A DNA stretch of 7,320 nt from Acidimicrobiales bacterium (GTDB lineage: Bacteria; Actinomycetota; Acidimicrobiia; Acidimicrobiales; Ilumatobacteraceae): assembly GCA_030830415.1 (NCBI GenBank), contig JAURNB010000113.1:1-7320 (forward strand), read 5' to 3'. The notes beneath the pieces are model-generated. The model saw only the letters and a list, made by a program, of their open reading frames with translations, searched no databases and was not told where the DNA came from. The translations under genes were made by a program, and so were the position numbers. This document shows positions 5,945 through 7,320 of this stretch, in pieces. Every line of letters begins with the position of its first letter. Position 1 is the first letter of the stretch.

Positions 5945-7165
5945 ATGCGCCGTTTCTCCCCAGTTATTTGTATGTCCATCGCTGCCTGTGTTGTGCTGTC
6001 TTCCTGCGGATCCAGCTCATCTGATACTCCAGCGACGACCGCTGATGCTGCAACCACCACTGCCTCAACATCGACCCCAGTGACACCTACTACTGCCCTC
6101 TCCGCCGACTTTTACACAGCACCTACCGACCTCAGCACTTTGCAGCCTGGTGACCTCATTCGCTCATCAATTGTTTCCACTACGAACGATTTCACCGCAT
6201 TCACGGTGCTATACGCATCACGTTCAGTTTCCGATGCGCCAATTGCGGTGAGTGGAATGGTCTGGGTTCCTAACGCTCCAACAAAGGGCAACCCATTGGT
6301 TTCTTATGCACACGGAACCACCGGTATTGCCGATGAGTGTGCGCCGAGCAAAAGCAATGGCTCGGGAGAAACCGGTGTCATTGCAAACATTTTGGTGTCA
6401 AAGGGTTACATCTTTGCTGCAACCGACTACGAAGGCCTCGGCACAGAGGGCGTACACCCATACGTTGTGGGCGTGAGCGAAGCACGCAGCATGCTCGACA
6501 TCATTCGTGCAGCACGTCAACTCACTGAGTCGAACGGTAAGTCGGTGGTGTGGGGTCATTCACAAGGTGGTGGCGCTGCATTAATGGCAAGTGAAGTTGC
6601 ACCGAAATACGCCCCCGATGCACAAGTGGTAGGCGCAATTGGTGGTGCCCCCGTTGTTGAACTCGACAAGCTCGGCAGCGTCTTTACCGTGACGGATTCG
6701 TTTGGTTTCATGTTCATGGTGGCTGCAGGTTTTCGTGCTGCATACCCCGACATCGACCTCTCCAAAGTAATGACCCAAAAAGGTCTCGACATGGTTGCTC
6801 TCGCCGAAAGCACTTGCACCGACGTCATTATGAAAGCACGTGGCACCGACGTAAAGACGTATCTCTCTGTTGATTCTCTCAACACCGAACCCCTGCTGTC
6901 GCGCCTTCAAGAGAACACTCCAGGAAACATTGCAACCGATGTTCCGATTTTTGTGTACCACGGCGAAGCCGACGAACTGATTCCCGCCTCTACGTCGCTG
7001 CAATACCTCGAGCGTGCATGCGCGACTGGCGGCTACAACATTCAACGCAAGACCTATGCGGGCGCAACACATGTCGATGTTCTCTTCAGCGCTTCAACCG
7101 ACATTCAAACCTGGATTGCCGATCGCTTCAACGGAGCCGCACCCACCCCGACTCCCTGCGCGTAG
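5945..7165 (+). CDS. Lipoprotein alpha/beta-hydrolase of the secretory lipase (LIP) family
   Basis: A 406-residue exported esterase/lipase. The N-terminus is a lipoprotein signal peptide: basic MRRF, hydrophobic core, and lipobox L18-S-S-C21, so the mature protein should be lipid-anchored outside the membrane. A long Ser/Thr/Ala/Pro linker (about 22-52) spaces the catalytic domain from the membrane. The domain follows the secretory lipase fold known from Candida antarctica lipase A. It shows the oxyanion-region SYAHGTTG (120-127), DYEGLGTEGVHPYVVG (161-176), nucleophile elbow G204-H-S206-Q-G208, and probable acid D343 in YHGEADELIP and base H376 in AGATHVDVL. Four cysteines (132, 291, 359, 405) follow the lipid-anchor cysteine C21 and could form disulfides. 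The substrate is probably an ester or triglyceride, not determinable here. The start is set by the -10 box six bases upstream. The next gene begins 24 bases after its stop and may share the transcript. Confidence 0.92.
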   Translation: MRRFSPVICMSIAACVVLSSCGSSSSDTPATTADAATTTASTSTPVTPTTALSADFYTAPTDLSTLQPGDLIRSSIVSTTNDFTAFTVLYASRSVSDAPIAVSGMVWVPNAPTKGNPLVSYAHGTTGIADECAPSKSNGSGETGVIANILVSKGYIFAATDYEGLGTEGVHPYVVGVSEARSMLDIIRAARQLTESNGKSVVWGHSQGGGAALMASEVAPKYAPDAQVVGAIGGAPVVELDKLGSVFTVTDSFGFMFMVAAGFRAAYPDIDLSKVMTQKGLDMVALAESTCTDVIMKARGTDVKTYLSVDSLNTEPLLSRLQENTPGNIATDVPIFVYHGEADELIPASTSLQYLERACATGGYNIQRKTYAGATHVDVLFSASTDIQTWIADRFNGAAPTPTPCA

Positions 7166-7183
7166 TACTGCATCGGCAATGAT

Positions 7184-7187
7184 GGAG
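7184..7187 (+). promoter_or_regulatory. Short-spaced Shine-Dalgarno site for the LLM oxidoreductase
   Basis: GGAG two bases before ATG 7190. The spacing is unusually short, as at the M20 start (GAGG, two bases). No TANNNT box lies at leaderless distance, which fits read-through from the lipase gene. Confidence 0.35.
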
Positions 7188-7189
7188 AA

Positions 7190-7320
7190 ATGGAATTCAT
7201 TGCCAACTTCATGACCGCCGAAGAGGACCCCGTTGTTTGGTCTCAAACACGTGAAGCAGAAGGCTGGAATGTGCTTGGCTGTGCAGACCATTTCTTTAGC
7301 CCCAACAAGAGTTACCCCCA
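7190..7320 (+). CDS. LLM-class (luciferase-like) flavin/F420-dependent oxidoreductase, N-terminal part
   Basis: The first 43 codons of a gene cut by the right edge; too short in the window to stand out by length. The visible protein runs MEFIANFMTAEEDPVVWSQT and continues with REAEGWNVLGCADHFFSPNK. This is the start of a luciferase-like TIM barrel: a first beta strand, a helix with xxExxGWxxL, and the second strand ending in DHFF, the motif that helps bind the flavin or F420 cofactor in this family. Many actinobacterial members use coenzyme F420, but that cannot be judged from this fragment. The start ATG is preceded by GGAG at two bases. It begins 24 bases after the lipase stop in the same frame and probably belongs to the same operon. 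Confidence 0.7.
   Translation, partial: MEFIANFMTAEEDPVVWSQTREAEGWNVLGCADHFFSPNKSYP

Noticed and set aside
6581..7072. A 163-codon open frame antisense to the lipase
   Set aside because: Shadow of the lipase, whose catalytic Ser, Asp and His motifs are intact; no start signals.

Overview
The window looks like a chromosomal segment from a compact-genomed actinobacterium. The best guess is a planktonic Acidimicrobiia/Ilumatobacter-like lineage, but this is inference. The reasons are about half G+C by eye, very short intergenic gaps, Thr/Ser-rich exported linkers, the start of a luciferase-like (LLM) flavin oxidoreductase, and several genes whose start codon sits 6-7 bases after a TANNNT box, the usual actinobacterial layout for leaderless mRNAs. 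I see no mobile element, CRISPR array, tRNA, rRNA or clear riboswitch.

Layout. (1) Positions 1-1169, minus strand: a family-2 glycosyltransferase of the dolichyl-phosphate-mannose-synthase-like type. It overlaps the start of a membrane-anchored peptidoglycan-binding protein that runs off the left edge. The two look like one cell-envelope unit. (2) 1244-1654, plus: a small four-helix membrane protein of unknown function, divergent from the glycosyltransferase. (3) 1720-3314, plus: a 77-residue protein with a Cys/His cluster, coupled through an ATGA overlap to a Rieske non-haem iron oxygenase alpha subunit. No reductase, ferredoxin or beta subunit is nearby. (4) 3390-4742, plus: argG, an argininosuccinate synthase of the long E. 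coli-like form, alone among non-arginine genes. (5) 4746-5933, minus: an M20-family metallopeptidase of the carboxypeptidase G2 type, convergent with argG with only three bases between stop codons. (6) 5945-7165, plus: a lipoprotein alpha/beta-hydrolase of the secretory lipase (LIP) family, divergent from the M20 gene with 11 bases between start codons. (7) 7190-7320, plus: the first 43 codons of an LLM-class flavin-dependent oxidoreductase, cut by the right edge.

How they work together: mostly they do not form one pathway. The tight couplings are glycosyltransferase with peptidoglycan-binding protein, small protein with Rieske oxygenase, and perhaps lipase with LLM oxidoreductase. The rest reads as a streamlined mix of envelope, scavenging (lipase, peptidase), oxidative catabolism and amino-acid biosynthesis genes. 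The most unusual elements are the 77-residue partner of the Rieske enzyme and the repeated leaderless-start geometry. I found no convincing multi-gene novel system such as defence, toxin-antitoxin or a biosynthetic cluster.
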